64,000 bases of DNA from Streptomyces sp. NK08204 (GCF_020400585.1 NZ_JAINVF010000006.1:307628-371627); one strand, 5' to 3'; numbered from the stretch's first letter, positions 25,255 through 34,591 are shown. The notes: generated by a model not told the origin, from the sequence alone. Numbers and translations: made by a program.

Positions 25255-26973
25255 GTGAACATCGGCAATGAACCGAAGGCTTTGGCGGCGGAGGAGCCGT
25301 ACGCCGACGAGGTGCCGCTGAAGGGGAGGCGGCCCGGCAGTGTCGTGGTGAAATGGCTGACGACCACCGACCACAAGACCATCGGCACGCTGTACCTGAC
25401 GACGTCGTTCGCGTTCTTCGTCATCGGTGGCGTGATGGCGCTGCTCCTGCGCGCCGAGCTGGCCCGGCCGGGCCTGCAGATCATGTCCAACGAGCAGTAC
25501 AACCAGGCGTTCACGATGCACGGCACCGTGATGCTGCTGATGTTCGCGACGCCGCTGTTCGCGGGCTTCGCGAACTGGATCATGCCGCTGCAGATCGGCG
25601 CCCCGGACGTGGCGTTCCCCCGGCTGAACATGCTCGCCTACTGGCTGTATCTCTTCGGTTCGCTCATCGCGGTAGGAGGCTTCCTCACCCCGCAGGGCGC
25701 GGCCGACTTCGGCTGGTTCGCCTACACCCCGTTGTCGGATGCGAAGTTCTCCATCGGGCTGGGCCCTGACATGTGGATCATGGGTCTGGCCTTCTCCGGC
25801 TTCGGGACCATCCTCGGCTCCGTCAACTTCCTCACCACGATCATCTGCCTGCGCGCCCCGGGCATGACCATGTTCCGCATGCCGATCTTCACCTGGAACG
25901 TGCTGCTGACCGGTGTCCTCGTCCTGCTGGCCTTCCCGCCCCTGGCCGCCGCGCTGCTCGCCCTGGAGGCGGACCGCAAGTTCGGCGCCCACATCTACGA
26001 CCCGGCCAACGGCGGCCCCATCCTGTGGCAGCACCTCTTCTGGTTCTTCGGCCACCCAGAGGTCTACATCATCGCGCTGCCGTTCTTCGGTATCGCCACC
26101 GAGATCATCCCGGTCTTCTCCCGCAAGCCCGTGTTCGGCTACGTGAACCTGATCGCCGCGACCATCGCGATCGCCGGTCTGTCCGTGACCGTGTGGGCGC
26201 ACCACATGTTCGCCACCGGTGCCGTCCTGCTGCCGTTCTTCTCCTTCATGACCTTCCTGATCGCCGTGCCGACCGGTGTGAAGTTCTTCAACTGGATCGG
26301 CACCATGTGGAACGGCTCGGTGTCCTTCGAGACCCCGATGCTCTGGACGACGGGCTTTCTCGTCACCTTCCTGTTCGGCGGTCTGACGGGCATCATCCTG
26401 GCTTCACCGCCGATGGACTTCCACGTCACGGACTCGTACTTCGTCGTGGCCCACTTCCACTACGTGGTCTTCGGTACGGTCGTCTTCGCCATGTTCGCCG
26501 GCTTCCACTTCTGGTGGCCGAAGTTCACCGGCAAGATGCTGGACGAGCGCCTCGGCAAGATCACCTTCTGGACGCTGTTCTTCGGCTTCCACGGCACCTT
26601 CCTGGTCCAGCACTGGCTGGGCGCCGAGGGCATGCCGCGTCGTTACGCCGACTACCTGGCGGCCGACGGCTTCACCGCCCTGAACACCGTCTCGACCATC
26701 AGTTCCTTCCTGCTCGGCCTGTCGATGCTGCCTTTCCTGTACAACGTGTGGAAGACGGCCAGGTACGGCAAGCCGGTCGGCGTGGACGACCCGTGGGGCT
26801 TCGGCCGTTCGCTGGAGTGGGCGACCTCCTGTCCGCCGCCGCGGCACAACTTCGTCACCCTGCCGCGGGTCCGCAGCGAATCCCCGGCGTTCGACCTGCA
26901 CTACCCCAATCTCGCGATCACGGAGCACGAGGCCCAGGCAGCGTCAGCCATGACCGAGCGGGGGGGCGCATGA
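25255..26973 (+). CDS. ctaD: aa3-type cytochrome c oxidase subunit I (solitary copy)
   Basis: 572 residues with about 12 membrane spans. Visible are [12 protein letters not shown] at the N-terminus, the heme a ligand in [12 protein letters not shown], the CuB site [12 protein letters not shown] (His with cross-linked Tyr), HHMF, and the heme ligand pair HFHYVVFG. It is the proton-pumping catalytic subunit that reduces oxygen to water. No ctaC, ctaE, ctaF or qcr genes adjoin it, so it is probably a second ctaD copy using partners made elsewhere. GTG 25255 (GGGAGACAGAGG upstream) fits the family N-terminus; ATG 25201 is an alternative. The stop overlaps the next gene. Confidence 0.93.
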   Translation: MNIGNEPKALAAEEPYADEVPLKGRRPGSVVVKWLTTTDHKTIGTLYLTTSFAFFVIGGVMALLLRAELARPGLQIMSNEQYNQAFTMHGTVMLLMFATPLFAGFANWIMPLQIGAPDVAFPRLNMLAYWLYLFGSLIAVGGFLTPQGAADFGWFAYTPLSDAKFSIGLGPDMWIMGLAFSGFGTILGSVNFLTTIICLRAPGMTMFRMPIFTWNVLLTGVLVLLAFPPLAAALLALEADRKFGAHIYDPANGGPILWQHLFWFFGHPEVYIIALPFFGIATEIIPVFSRKPVFGYVNLIAATIAIAGLSVTVWAHHMFATGAVLLPFFSFMTFLIAVPTGVKFFNWIGTMWNGSVSFETPMLWTTGFLVTFLFGGLTGIILASPPMDFHVTDSYFVVAHFHYVVFGTVVFAMFAGFHFWWPKFTGKMLDERLGKITFWTLFFGFHGTFLVQHWLGAEGMPRRYADYLAADGFTALNTVSTISSFLLGLSMLPFLYNVWKTARYGKPVGVDDPWGFGRSLEWATSCPPPRHNFVTLPRVRSESPAFDLHYPNLAITEHEAQAASAMTERGGA

Positions 26974-27317
26974 GCGGTCTCAAGCATGACCTCGGAGTGG
27001 ACGGCACGCTGGCCGACGAGGTGGAGGAATACCTTCTGTGGCAGGCCAGGATCGCGGAGGCGGAGCAGCGCGCGCGGGACTTCACCGATTCCATGGAATG
27101 GCTGACGACAGCGCAGAGGGCAGAGATCGAGCGGCGCTACGTCTCGGACGATCTGCAACGGGCCGAGGGGGACCTGAAGCGCCTCGCGGCTCGGTGCCTC
27201 TCGCTGCAGGCCGAGTACCAACACCGCTACCACATGCTGCGCAGGCGCTGCGTGGGCATCGCGCTCGCCGTGACCGCCGGCTGCACCTACCTGACCGTGC
27301 TGCTGTGGCTCCTGTGA
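26970..27317 (+). CDS. small coiled-coil protein with C-terminal membrane anchor, coupled to ctaD
   Basis: 115 residues, starting at an ATGA overlap with the ctaD stop after GCGGGGGGGCGC. Residues about 15-85 are charged and helical with coiled-coil character ([40 protein letters not shown]). A single hydrophobic span ([20 protein letters not shown]) ends the protein. I do not recognise a family. Translational coupling suggests an accessory or assembly role for the oxidase, or a stress-state regulator of it. Confidence 0.7.
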   Translation: MSGLKHDLGVDGTLADEVEEYLLWQARIAEAEQRARDFTDSMEWLTTAQRAEIERRYVSDDLQRAEGDLKRLAARCLSLQAEYQHRYHMLRRRCVGIALAVTAGCTYLTVLLWLL

Positions 27318-27349
27318 CCCCGGCAGCGTGATCGGCGCGTGTCCGGGTC

Positions 27350-27378
27350 CGCCCAGCCGCCGGTACGGCGGCTGGGCG
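27350..27378. terminator. bidirectional terminator between convergent genes
   Basis: 12-bp perfect stem CGCCCAGCCGCC/GGCGGCTGGGCG with loop GGTAC, between the ctaD operon and the MBL hydrolase gene. Confidence 0.85.
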
Positions 27379-27420
27379 CGGCAGTGACACCCGCACCCGC
27401 CCGCGGCACCCCAGGCCGGA

Positions 27421-28167
27421 CTACGACGCCCGCTCCCGGGCCAGTTCCGCCGCCGCGCGCACGGAGCCGCGGTGCACCGGGCCGTGTCCGGGCAGCAGGG
27501 TGTCGCCGTCGAGCGCCCCGATCGTCTCCAGCGAGGCCAGCGCCTGGCCGCGCTCGTGGTGGAAGAAGTCCAGGAGCAGCTGCGGTCCCTTGACCCGTGA
27601 GGTCGCGTGGCCGCTGACCAGGGCGTCGCCGGAGATGACGATGCCGGCGTCGGGCAGGTGGTAGACGCAGTGGCCGTCGGTGTGGCCGGGGGTGTGCACG
27701 GGCACGGGGCGGCCGGGCAGGTCGAGCGGACCCTGGCCGGGGAACGGCTCCGGGGCGGTGACCGGGTTGTGCCGGAGACCGCCCACGCGCAGCACGTGCA
27801 CCGTCCACGGCACGACACCGGGCCGCCAGATGTTGCGGACCACGTCCCCGATGTTCGCCTGCTGGAGGAAGTCCCGGCGGGCGTGCGGGACTTCCGCGGG
27901 ATGCAGGTGGACCGGGGTGCCGTGGGTGCTGCGCAGGTACTCGGCCGAGCCGATGTGGTCGTTGTGCGCGTGGGTGATCAGTACGGCGGCGACGGCCTCC
28001 GGTGAACTGCCCACCTGCGCCAGGGAGTCGAGCAGCCCCTGCCGGTCCCCGGGATAGCCGGTGTCCACCAGGGTGACGGCGTCGCCGTCCTTGAGGATGA
28101 CCCAGTTGGTGTGGTGGCCGTGCACCAGAAAGGTGTCGTCGGCGACCTGGCGTACGTCTGCCTGCAT
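27421..28167 (-). CDS. MBL-fold metallohydrolase
   Basis: 248 residues. Metal-binding motif THAHNDHIGS is complete, followed by the downstream ligands HTPGHTDGHCVY, SGDALVSGH and LPGHGPVHRG. The start VRQVADDTFLVHGHHTNWVI and the loop DTGYPGDR are typical of the glyoxalase II/lactonase-like branch. The substrate is unknown. ATG 28167 follows GGGGAGATC; upstream in-frame ATGs lack ribosome sites. Confidence 0.88.
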   Translation of the reverse strand: MQADVRQVADDTFLVHGHHTNWVILKDGDAVTLVDTGYPGDRQGLLDSLAQVGSSPEAVAAVLITHAHNDHIGSAEYLRSTHGTPVHLHPAEVPHARRDFLQQANIGDVVRNIWRPGVVPWTVHVLRVGGLRHNPVTAPEPFPGQGPLDLPGRPVPVHTPGHTDGHCVYHLPDAGIVISGDALVSGHATSRVKGPQLLLDFFHHERGQALASLETIGALDGDTLLPGHGPVHRGSVRAAAELARERAS

Positions 28168-28251
28168 GATCTCCCCGAGGCCCGGAGCGGCTGATGTCCG
28201 GGGCACAGCCAACCAGATGTGCCACCCTCCTGTGCAAGTGGGCGGGGCGTG

Positions 28252-28881
28252 TCAGCGCACGCCGTGCGGGCGGAACTGGACGCTGATGCGCGGTCCGGCG
28301 GCGCGGGCGGTCTTGGGGACGCAGTGCTCCCAGGTGCGCTGGCAGGAGCCGCCCATCACGATGAGGTCACCGTGCCCGAGCGGCCGCCGCACGGTGGCGC
28401 CGCCCCCGCCCGTGGGGCGCAGCAGCAGATCCCGGGGTGCGCCCACGGAGAGGATCGCGACCATCGTGTCCTCGTGTGCGCCGCGCCCGATCCGGTCCCC
28501 GTGCCAGGCGACGCTGTCCCGGCCGTCGCGGTAGAAGCACAGCCCGGCGGTGGCGAACGGCTCGCCCAGTTCCCCGGCGTAGTGCCGCGACAGGGCGGTG
28601 CGCGCCTCGTCGAGCACGGGGTGGGGGAGGGGGTCGTGGGCGGCGTAGTGGGCGAGCAGCCGGGGCACGGCGACCACGTTGTCGTACATGGTGCGGCGCT
28701 CCGCCCGCCACGGCACGTCCGCCGCGAGCCGTTCGAACAGGGCGTCGGCGCCGCTCAGCCAGCCCGGCAGCTCGTCGATCCAGGCCCCTGCCCCCAGCTC
28801 GGTCCGGTGCAGCCCGTCGAGTGAACCGAGCCGCAGTTCGTCGGTCTGGTCGAACAGGGAGCCCTGCAGGTGCATGGACAT
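28252..28881 (-). CDS. AlkB-like Fe(II)/2-oxoglutarate-dependent dioxygenase
   Basis: 209 residues of the AlkB class that oxidatively removes alkyl lesions from nucleic acids. The facial triad and cosubstrate residues are visible: AWHGDRIG (H-x-D), the distal His in ENC-like CQRTWEHCVPK, and PRISVQFRP with the 2-oxoglutarate-binding Arg. Length and N-terminal QGSLFDQTDELRLGSLDGL match the bacterial DNA-repair type. ATG 28881 or 28875 may be the start. It is divergent from the TetR gene. Confidence 0.88.
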   Translation of the reverse strand: MSMHLQGSLFDQTDELRLGSLDGLHRTELGAGAWIDELPGWLSGADALFERLAADVPWRAERRTMYDNVVAVPRLLAHYAAHDPLPHPVLDEARTALSRHYAGELGEPFATAGLCFYRDGRDSVAWHGDRIGRGAHEDTMVAILSVGAPRDLLLRPTGGGGATVRRPLGHGDLIVMGGSCQRTWEHCVPKTARAAGPRISVQFRPHGVR

Positions 28882-28973
28882 GGGTCCAGCGTACCCCCCT
28901 CAATCGAAAATGTGTTCCCATGTCTGCCTGTTTGTCTCCTGGTCATCGTCGGGATCCCGCCTGCGGGGGCTTT

Positions 28974-28991
28974 CGATACATCGATGTATCG
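28974..28991. promoter_or_regulatory. perfect 18-bp palindrome upstream of TetR gene
   Basis: CGATACATCGATGTATCG is fully self-complementary. A diverged second copy of the half-sites (GATACgttcttgcATCGA) follows directly. It lies 46 bases before the TetR start and is probably its autoregulatory operator. Confidence 0.8.
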
Positions 28992-29037
28992 GATACGTTC
29001 TTGCATCGAACCGAGGGGACAAGGAGGACGGGCGTCG

Positions 29038-29667
29038 ATGGAGGAGTCCCCCAAGCGCGTCACCCGGCGCCGGATGCGTACCCGGGCCCGGCTGCTCGAC
29101 GCCGCGTTCGCCGTGTTCGCGGCGAAGGGGTTCGGGCGGGTCTCCATCGAGGAGATCTGCGAGGCCGCCGACTACAGCAGGGGCGCCTTCTACTCGAACT
29201 TCGCCACCCTCGACGAGCTGTTCTTCGCCCTCTACCGGGCACGCGCCGACCTCATCGCCGCCCAGGTCGCGGACGCCCTCGCCCAGGACGGCCCCGACCT
29301 CGACGTTCCGGCCGCTGTCGACCGGGTCACCGAGGTGCTGCTGCTGGACGTCGACTGGCTGCTGGTGAAGACCGACTTCCTGGTGCACGCCGCCCGGGAC
29401 CCGGCCGTCGCCGAGGCCCTCCTCGACCATCGCGCCCGGCTCCGGCAGGCCGTCGCCGACCGGCTCCTGCGGGCCCGCGCCCACACCGAACTGCCGGCCG
29501 TGCTCGGCGACGTGGACGGCGCCGCCCGCGCGGTGGTCGCCGCGTACGACGGAGTCACCACCCAGCTGCTGCTGGACAAGGACGTCGACGCGGCCCGCAG
29601 CTGGCTCAAGCAACTGCTCACCGCCCTGCTGACGGACGGCAGCGGCACCCCCGTACGAGACGTATGA
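29038..29667 (+). CDS. TetR family regulator
   Basis: 209 residues. The N-terminal HTH is clear: RMRTRARLLDAAFAVFAAKG, FGRVSIEEICEAADYSRGAF and YSNFATLDELFFALY. The C-terminal domain is helical without assignment. ATG 29038 follows AAGGAGGACGGGCGTCG. It is 35 bases upstream of the flavoprotein gene and co-directional, so it probably represses that gene through the palindrome at 28974-28991. Confidence 0.88.
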   Translation: MEESPKRVTRRRMRTRARLLDAAFAVFAAKGFGRVSIEEICEAADYSRGAFYSNFATLDELFFALYRARADLIAAQVADALAQDGPDLDVPAAVDRVTEVLLLDVDWLLVKTDFLVHAARDPAVAEALLDHRARLRQAVADRLLRARAHTELPAVLGDVDGAARAVVAAYDGVTTQLLLDKDVDAARSWLKQLLTALLTDGSGTPVRDV

Positions 29668-29702
29668 GACCTGCGAGTCGCCAGAGGGAAGGAAAGGACG
29701 CC

Positions 29703-31376
29703 ATGGACGCGGACGTCATCGTCGTCGGATCGGGCCTCGCCGGCCTGGTCGCGGTGCACGAACTCACCAGCCGGGGACGCCGGGTGGCCCTGGTCGACCA
29801 GGAGAACGCCGCCAACCTCGGCGGGCAGGCGTTCTGGTCCCTCGGCGGGCTCTTCCTCGTCGACTCGCCCGAACAGCGCCGCCTCGGCATCAAGGACTCC
29901 TTCGACCTCGCCTGGAACGACTGGCGGGGCAGCGCCCGGTTCGACCGGCTGGAGGACGAGGACTCCTGGGCGGCGCGCTGGGCCCGCGCCTACGTCGAGT
30001 TCGCGGCCGGCGAGAAGCGGTCCTGGCTCGCCGGGCACGGTATCGAACTGCTGCCCACCGTCGGCTGGGCCGAACGCGGCGACCTGCGCGCCGACGGCCA
30101 CGGCAACTCCGTGCCCCGCTTCCACATCAGCTGGGGCACCGGCACCGGCGTGGTCGAACCCTTCGTCCGGTACGCCCGGCAGGCGGCGCAGGACGGACTG
30201 CTCGTCTTCCACCACCGCCACCGGGTCGACGAGCTGGTCGTCGAGGACGGCAGGGTGCGCGGGGTGCGCGGCACCGTCCTGGCCGCCGACGACTCCCCGC
30301 GCGGCGTCGCCTCCAACCGCGACCGCGTCGGCGACTTCGAACTCACCGCCCAGGCCGTGATCGTCACCACCGGCGGTATCGGCGGCAACCACGACATCGT
30401 CCGCCGCTCCTGGCCCGAACGCCTCGGCACACCTCCGGCGCGGATGGTCACGGGCGTTCCCGCCTACGTCGACGGCCGCATGCTCGACATCAGCGCGGCG
30501 GCTGGCGTACGGCTCGTCAACCGCGACCGCATGTGGCACTACACCGAGGGCCTGCAGAACTGGGATCCGATCTGGCCCGGCCACGGCATCCGCATCCTGC
30601 CCGGCCCGTCGTCCATCTGGCTCGACGCCCTCGGCCGCCGCCTGCCCGACCCCTGCCTGCCCGGCTACGACACCCTGAGCACCCTCGAGTACCTGCGCAC
30701 CACCGAGGACATCGCCGGGTACGACCACTCCTGGTTCATCCTCACCCGGAAGATCATCGAGAAGGAGTTCGCGCTCTCCGGCTCCGAGCAGAACCCGGAC
30801 ATCACCGCCAAGGACCGCAAGGCCGTCCTGCGTGACCGGCTGCTCGGCAAGGGGGCCCCCGCCCCCGTGCGGGCCTTCCTCGACAAGGGCGCCGACTTCG
30901 TCACCGCCGGCAACCTCGAGCAGCTGGTGCCGAAGATGAACGCGCTGACCGGCAAGCCGCTGCTGGACGCGGCCGAGGTCCGCCGGCAGATCGAGGCCCG
31001 CGACCGGCAGATGTCCAACCCCTACAGCAAGGACTCCCAGGTCCAGGGCATCCGCAACGCCCGCCGCTACATCGGCGACCGGCTCGGCCGGGTGGCCGTG
31101 CCGCACCGGATACTCGACCCCGCTGCCGGCCCGCTGATCGGCGTCCGGCTGCATGTGCTGACCCGCAAGACCCTCGGCGGTATCCAGACCGACCTCGACT
31201 CCCGTGCGCTCGGCGCCGACGGCAGCCCGATCGGCGGACTGTACGCGGCCGGAGAGGTGGCCGGCTTCGGCGGCGGTGGCGTCCACGGCTACAACGCCCT
31301 GGAGGGCACCTTCCTCGGCGGTTGCCTGTTCTCGGGTCGCGCGGCCGGCCGGGCGGCGGCGAAGCAGACGGGCTGA
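29703..31376 (+). CDS. FAD-binding dehydrogenase (3-ketosteroid dehydrogenase / fumarate reductase flavoprotein-like)
   Basis: 557 residues. The N-terminal dinucleotide-binding motif is VIVVGSGLAGLVAVHEL, followed by the FAD-ribose glutamate in VALVDQEN (Gln/Glu variation) and the C-terminal flavin loop GLYAAGEVAGFGGGGVHGYN with ALEGTFLGGCLFSGRAAG. The middle NPYSKDSQVQGIRNARRYI segment is typical of the group annotated FAD-binding dehydrogenase in Streptomyces. It probably desaturates a ketone-bearing ring or reduces an enoate; the substrate is unknown. ATG 29703 follows GGAAGGAAAGGACGCC. Confidence 0.87.
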   Translation: MDADVIVVGSGLAGLVAVHELTSRGRRVALVDQENAANLGGQAFWSLGGLFLVDSPEQRRLGIKDSFDLAWNDWRGSARFDRLEDEDSWAARWARAYVEFAAGEKRSWLAGHGIELLPTVGWAERGDLRADGHGNSVPRFHISWGTGTGVVEPFVRYARQAAQDGLLVFHHRHRVDELVVEDGRVRGVRGTVLAADDSPRGVASNRDRVGDFELTAQAVIVTTGGIGGNHDIVRRSWPERLGTPPARMVTGVPAYVDGRMLDISAAAGVRLVNRDRMWHYTEGLQNWDPIWPGHGIRILPGPSSIWLDALGRRLPDPCLPGYDTLSTLEYLRTTEDIAGYDHSWFILTRKIIEKEFALSGSEQNPDITAKDRKAVLRDRLLGKGAPAPVRAFLDKGADFVTAGNLEQLVPKMNALTGKPLLDAAEVRRQIEARDRQMSNPYSKDSQVQGIRNARRYIGDRLGRVAVPHRILDPAAGPLIGVRLHVLTRKTLGGIQTDLDSRALGADGSPIGGLYAAGEVAGFGGGGVHGYNALEGTFLGGCLFSGRAAGRAAAKQTG

Positions 31377-31390
31377 AGCAGCAGCTGACG

Positions 31391-31744
31391 TCAGTCCTTG
31401 CCCTTCAGCAGCTCCGCCAGCACCGAGGCGTGGCTCTGCTCCGGCGTCTTGGACGCCGTCAGCAGCGTCACCGGCCCTTTGCGGGCCGACTTCCGGAGAC
31501 CGTCGAGCAGGCCGGCGGCTTCGGGCGCGTCCAGCTCGGCCTCGTAACGGTGCCGGAACTCCTCGTAGGAGCCCCCGCCGTGGAACCACTTACGCAGCTC
31601 GTTCGACGGCGTGAGCCCCTTGGGCCACTCGTCGACGTGCGCCGCGTCCTTGGCGAGCCCGCGCGGCCACAGCCGGTCCACCAGCACCCGCAGGCCGTCG
31701 TCGGGCTCGGGCTCTTCGTAGATCCGGCGCACGCGCACGCTCAC
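31391..31744 (-). CDS. DUF488 family protein
   Basis: 117 residues. RVRRIYEEPEPDDGLRVLVD, RLWPRGLAKDAAHVDEWPKG and TLLTASKTPEQSHASVL are diagnostic of the short DUF488 (YeaO-like) proteins, which have conserved Arg and Trp and unknown function. The start is GTG 31744 with GAAGGGG upstream. It is convergent with the flavoprotein gene, only 14 bases apart. Confidence 0.85.
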   Translation of the reverse strand: MSVRVRRIYEEPEPDDGLRVLVDRLWPRGLAKDAAHVDEWPKGLTPSNELRKWFHGGGSYEEFRHRYEAELDAPEAAGLLDGLRKSARKGPVTLLTASKTPEQSHASVLAELLKGKD

Positions 31745-31779
31745 GGTCGGCCCCTTCTCGGCTCATGGACGGTCCAGTG

Positions 31780-32144
31780 AGCGTACTGCGGCCCTCCCGC
31801 CCACCGGCCGCGACGCGGCGTGAGGTGGGCTGAAGGCGGGCGGCCCACCCAGGTGTCGCCGACCCCGAACCAGACGCCGTCGAGGAGCTTGACCGGCGGC
31901 GACACAGATGCCGCCCATCTCGCCGCCGGTGTGCCAGCCCATGGCGTCGTAGCGTCCGTTCGCCGTGCCCACCTCGTACGCGCGGGTGCCGGCCGCGACG
32001 CATCGCCGGTCGGCCAGCCGGTCGGTGACCGACAGCGCCGAGCCTCCGGGGCCTCGGGGATGCGCCGTCGGCGCACCGTGCGGTTCCCAGGACGAACGGC
32101 ACCGCGGCGACGAGCGCGGTACCGAGGGTGATCAGGCGACGCAT
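31780..32144 (-). pseudogene. secreted glycogen-debranching-like protein, frameshifted 5' remnant
   Basis: ATG 32144 has a perfect CAGGAGGTTGTGC ribosome site and starts a signal peptide (MRRLITLGTALVAAVPFVLG). The frame then shifts: a second frame gives ALSVTDRLADRRCVAAGTRA, YEVGTANGRYDAMGWHTGGE and MGGICVAA, and a third gives SPPVKLLDGVWFGVGDTWVG. Joined, these resemble the N-terminus of secreted Streptomyces glycogen-debranching-type proteins (YEVGTADG...GWHxRGEMGGxWTPPxKLLDGxWFG). The rest of the gene is gone. It still has a LacI-type operator upstream at 32323. Confidence 0.65.
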
Positions 32145-32322
32145 GCACAACCTCCTGTCGGGACGACGTGATCTGCGGTGGTGCCGGCCGACCCGACGGT
32201 GGTCACGCGGGGGTGCCCGGGGGCGCGGGCCGTGTCGCTGTGCCGGCCTCGGACACGGGCATCGCGCGCTGCGCCGGTGTGCCTGGGGAGCATGTGAACG
32301 CCCTTTGAAATCCCGGAGCGTT

Positions 32323-32334
32323 TGAACGTTCATA
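32323..32334. promoter_or_regulatory. LacI-type operator, copy 1
   Basis: TTGAACGTTCAT, with perfect 10-bp core TGAACGTTCA (32324-32333), about 180 bases upstream of the debranching-like relic and 70 beyond the 3' end of the intact debranching gene. It matches three further copies at 34574, 36625 and 39100. Confidence 0.65.
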
Positions 32335-32403
32335 TCGCTTGCTCGTATCGCTTCTACCCAGCGCCTCCTGGGGTGTCAAGCCACCTGGGACGGTCCGTTC
32401 CGG

Positions 32404-34461
32404 TCAGTTCTCGACGCGCAGCGCCGCGGGCGCGCCGAGGAGACGGCCGCGACCCTGCTCGTCCACGCCGACGCGGATCTCGGCGGTGCCCAGCCGCAGA
32501 CCGGTGACCTGCAGACCCCGGGCCGGGCCGACCGGCAGCGGACGCAGCACCACCCGTCCCGCGGGGACATCGGGCCGCAGCCCGGTCAGGCTGGTCAGCA
32601 GGCTCACCGCGGTCGCGGCGGCCCACGCCTGGGGACGGCAGGACGAGGGGTACGGCGTCGGCCGCGCCCCTGCCACGCGCTGGTGGCCGCCGTGCAGTTC
32701 CGGCATGCGGTAGTCGAACGCCGCCGCCGCGTCGAGCAGGCCGTCCAGCAGGACGGCGGCGGCCTGCGGATGCCCGGCCCCGGCCAGCCCCGCGACGGCG
32801 ATCGCCGTGTCGTGGGCCCATACCGAACCGGTGTGGTATCCCAGCGGGTTGAACCCCCGGCAGTCGGCGCTCATGGTGCGCAGGCCCCAGCCGCTGTCCA
32901 TGTCCTCGCCCGTCAGACGGTCCGCCACCAGGGCGCACTCGGCAGCGTCCAGGAGGCCGGTACCCAGCAGGTGCCCGGGGTTGGAGGACACCGCGTCCAC
33001 CGGCCGCTTGTCCGCGTCCAGCGCGATGGCCACGTACGGCCCCCGCTCGTCCTCCACCCAGAACGCGTTGCGGAACCGCCGGGCCAGCTCCGCCGCCCAG
33101 GCCCGCCAGCGGTCGCCGCCCGCGTACCCGAAGGCGTCGAGCAGGTCCGCGCCGGCGACCGCGGCCTGGTACGCGTAACCCTGGACCTCGGCGAGCGCGA
33201 TCGGCGGCCGGGCGAGCTCGCCGAGGGCGGACTGGACGGCATCGGGGGAGTCCTTCCAGCCCTGGTTGGCCAGGCCGCCGCCGCTGCCCCGGACGTATTC
33301 CACGAATCCGTCGCCGTCGGCGTCGGCGTGCTCGCGCAGCCAGTGCAGGGCCCGTTCGGCGTGCGGCACGAGGGCTGCCACCTCCTCGTGCGGCATGCCC
33401 CACCGCCACGCCTCGGCGAGCAGCACCACGAACAGCAACGTGGCGTCGACCGAGCCGTAGTACAGCGGCGGCAGCACCAGGTCACCGGTGGGCGCGGTGC
33501 TCGCGGCGCGCAGCTCGTGCAGGATCTTGCCCGGCTGCTCCTCGCTGCGCGGGTCGTGGCCGGTGCCCTGGCGGCGGGCGAGGGCGCGCAGGGTGCCCGC
33601 GGCCAGCTCGGTGCCCAGCGGCAGCAGCATGCGGGCCGCCCACAGGGAGTCCCGGCCGAACAGCGTCAGGTACCAGGGCGCGCCCGCGGCCAGGAAGAGG
33701 TCGCCGGGATCCTGCGGGTCGGCCAGCAGCAGTCCCGCGAGGTCGTCCAGGCTGCGCTCGAGCAGGCGGGGCAGCCGTGGGTCGGCGCCGGTCACCCGAA
33801 CCTGTGACCACGGCATCGCACTCCGGTCCGGGGCGGCCACCGCCGCACCACCGGGGGCGGGCACGGCGGTCAGCGTGAGCCGCTGCCGCCAGCACTGGCC
33901 CGGCTCCAGACTCACATCCCAGCTCAGCGTGCCGGCCGCCGCGTCCACCGCGTCCGCGGCCGTACCGCAGCCGACCGCCACGCCGCCGCCGGTTCCGGCC
34001 CAGCGCAGCCCGGCGCCCCCGGGCAGCGCGACGGCCGGCAGCCCCGCGGTGTCGCGGCCGGATCTCACCTGGGAGATGTCGGCCAGGTCGCAGGCGAGCG
34101 CCAGCGTCAGCCGCAGCCGCTGGCGCACCCGCCCGTGGTTGGTGACCGTGATCCGCTCGAAGTCACCGTCCGCGCTGCGCACCCGGTCCACCGAGATGCT
34201 CGGGTCCACCCCGTCGTCGGTGACGCAGCGGTGCACCGCGAGGAACCGGGCCCGGTCGGTGGCGAGCAACTGGGCGTCCACCGGTTCCGGCTCGGCCCCG
34301 TCCAGGGTGAGGACCAGGTGGCTGATCAGGCGGGTGTCCGCGCGGTAGTAACCCTCCGCTCCGCCGCGCAACTGGCCGTCCGGCAGGGACAGCACGGCCA
34401 CCGGTGCCCGCAGGCAGAGGGTGGCGTCCTGGATGAACGAACGGGAGGTGCGCGTGGTCAT
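32404..34461 (-). CDS. amylo-alpha-1,6-glucosidase / glycogen-debranching-type enzyme
   Basis: 685 residues without signal peptide, so intracellular. An N-terminal beta domain (about 1-215; SLPDGQLRGGAEGYYRADTR is typical of the glycogen-debranching N-terminal domain) precedes an (alpha/alpha)6 glucosidase domain with APWYLTLFGRDSLWAARMLL, YYGSVDATLLFVVLL, DGFVEYVRGSGGGLANQGWK and NPLGYHTGSVWAHDTAIAV. It probably trims alpha-1,6-linked or other alpha-glucan stubs. ATG 34461 follows AGGAGCCTGTGC. It is divergent from the GH13 gene at 34778 with an operator in between, which ties it to the alpha-glucoside regulon. Confidence 0.85.
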   Translation of the reverse strand: MTTRTSRSFIQDATLCLRAPVAVLSLPDGQLRGGAEGYYRADTRLISHLVLTLDGAEPEPVDAQLLATDRARFLAVHRCVTDDGVDPSISVDRVRSADGDFERITVTNHGRVRQRLRLTLALACDLADISQVRSGRDTAGLPAVALPGGAGLRWAGTGGGVAVGCGTAADAVDAAAGTLSWDVSLEPGQCWRQRLTLTAVPAPGGAAVAAPDRSAMPWSQVRVTGADPRLPRLLERSLDDLAGLLLADPQDPGDLFLAAGAPWYLTLFGRDSLWAARMLLPLGTELAAGTLRALARRQGTGHDPRSEEQPGKILHELRAASTAPTGDLVLPPLYYGSVDATLLFVVLLAEAWRWGMPHEEVAALVPHAERALHWLREHADADGDGFVEYVRGSGGGLANQGWKDSPDAVQSALGELARPPIALAEVQGYAYQAAVAGADLLDAFGYAGGDRWRAWAAELARRFRNAFWVEDERGPYVAIALDADKRPVDAVSSNPGHLLGTGLLDAAECALVADRLTGEDMDSGWGLRTMSADCRGFNPLGYHTGSVWAHDTAIAVAGLAGAGHPQAAAVLLDGLLDAAAAFDYRMPELHGGHQRVAGARPTPYPSSCRPQAWAAATAVSLLTSLTGLRPDVPAGRVVLRPLPVGPARGLQVTGLRLGTAEIRVGVDEQGRGRLLGAPAALRVEN

Positions 34462-34573
34462 GCACAGGCTCCTTAGAGGCTTCGGGACGTGACCACCCGT
34501 CGGCCGACCGGGCCCGGACCGGGACGCCTTGACAGTGATTCGGCAGGGATGGTTCCCTCTGCCTGTCCAGAAT

Positions 34574-34591
34574 TAGATCGTTCAAAACCTA
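34574..34591. promoter_or_regulatory. LacI-type operator, copy 2, between divergent debranching and GH13 genes
   Basis: TAGATCGTTCAA (34574-34585) fits TTGAwCGwTCAA with one mismatch. On the minus strand a -10-like TAGGTT (34591-34586) directly abuts it, so a bound repressor would block the debranching promoter. TTGACA at 34529-34534 could serve the plus strand, but no good -10 follows it. Confidence 0.65.

Noticed and set aside
23980..26205. Very long minus-strand open frame opposite the universal stress protein and ctaD genes
   Set aside because: It is antisense to two clear genes, has a Gln/Arg/Gly-skewed composition and no domain; such shadows are normal at this GC content.
32683..33807. 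Plus-strand open frame opposite the debranching gene
   Set aside because: Antisense shadow without protein-like composition.
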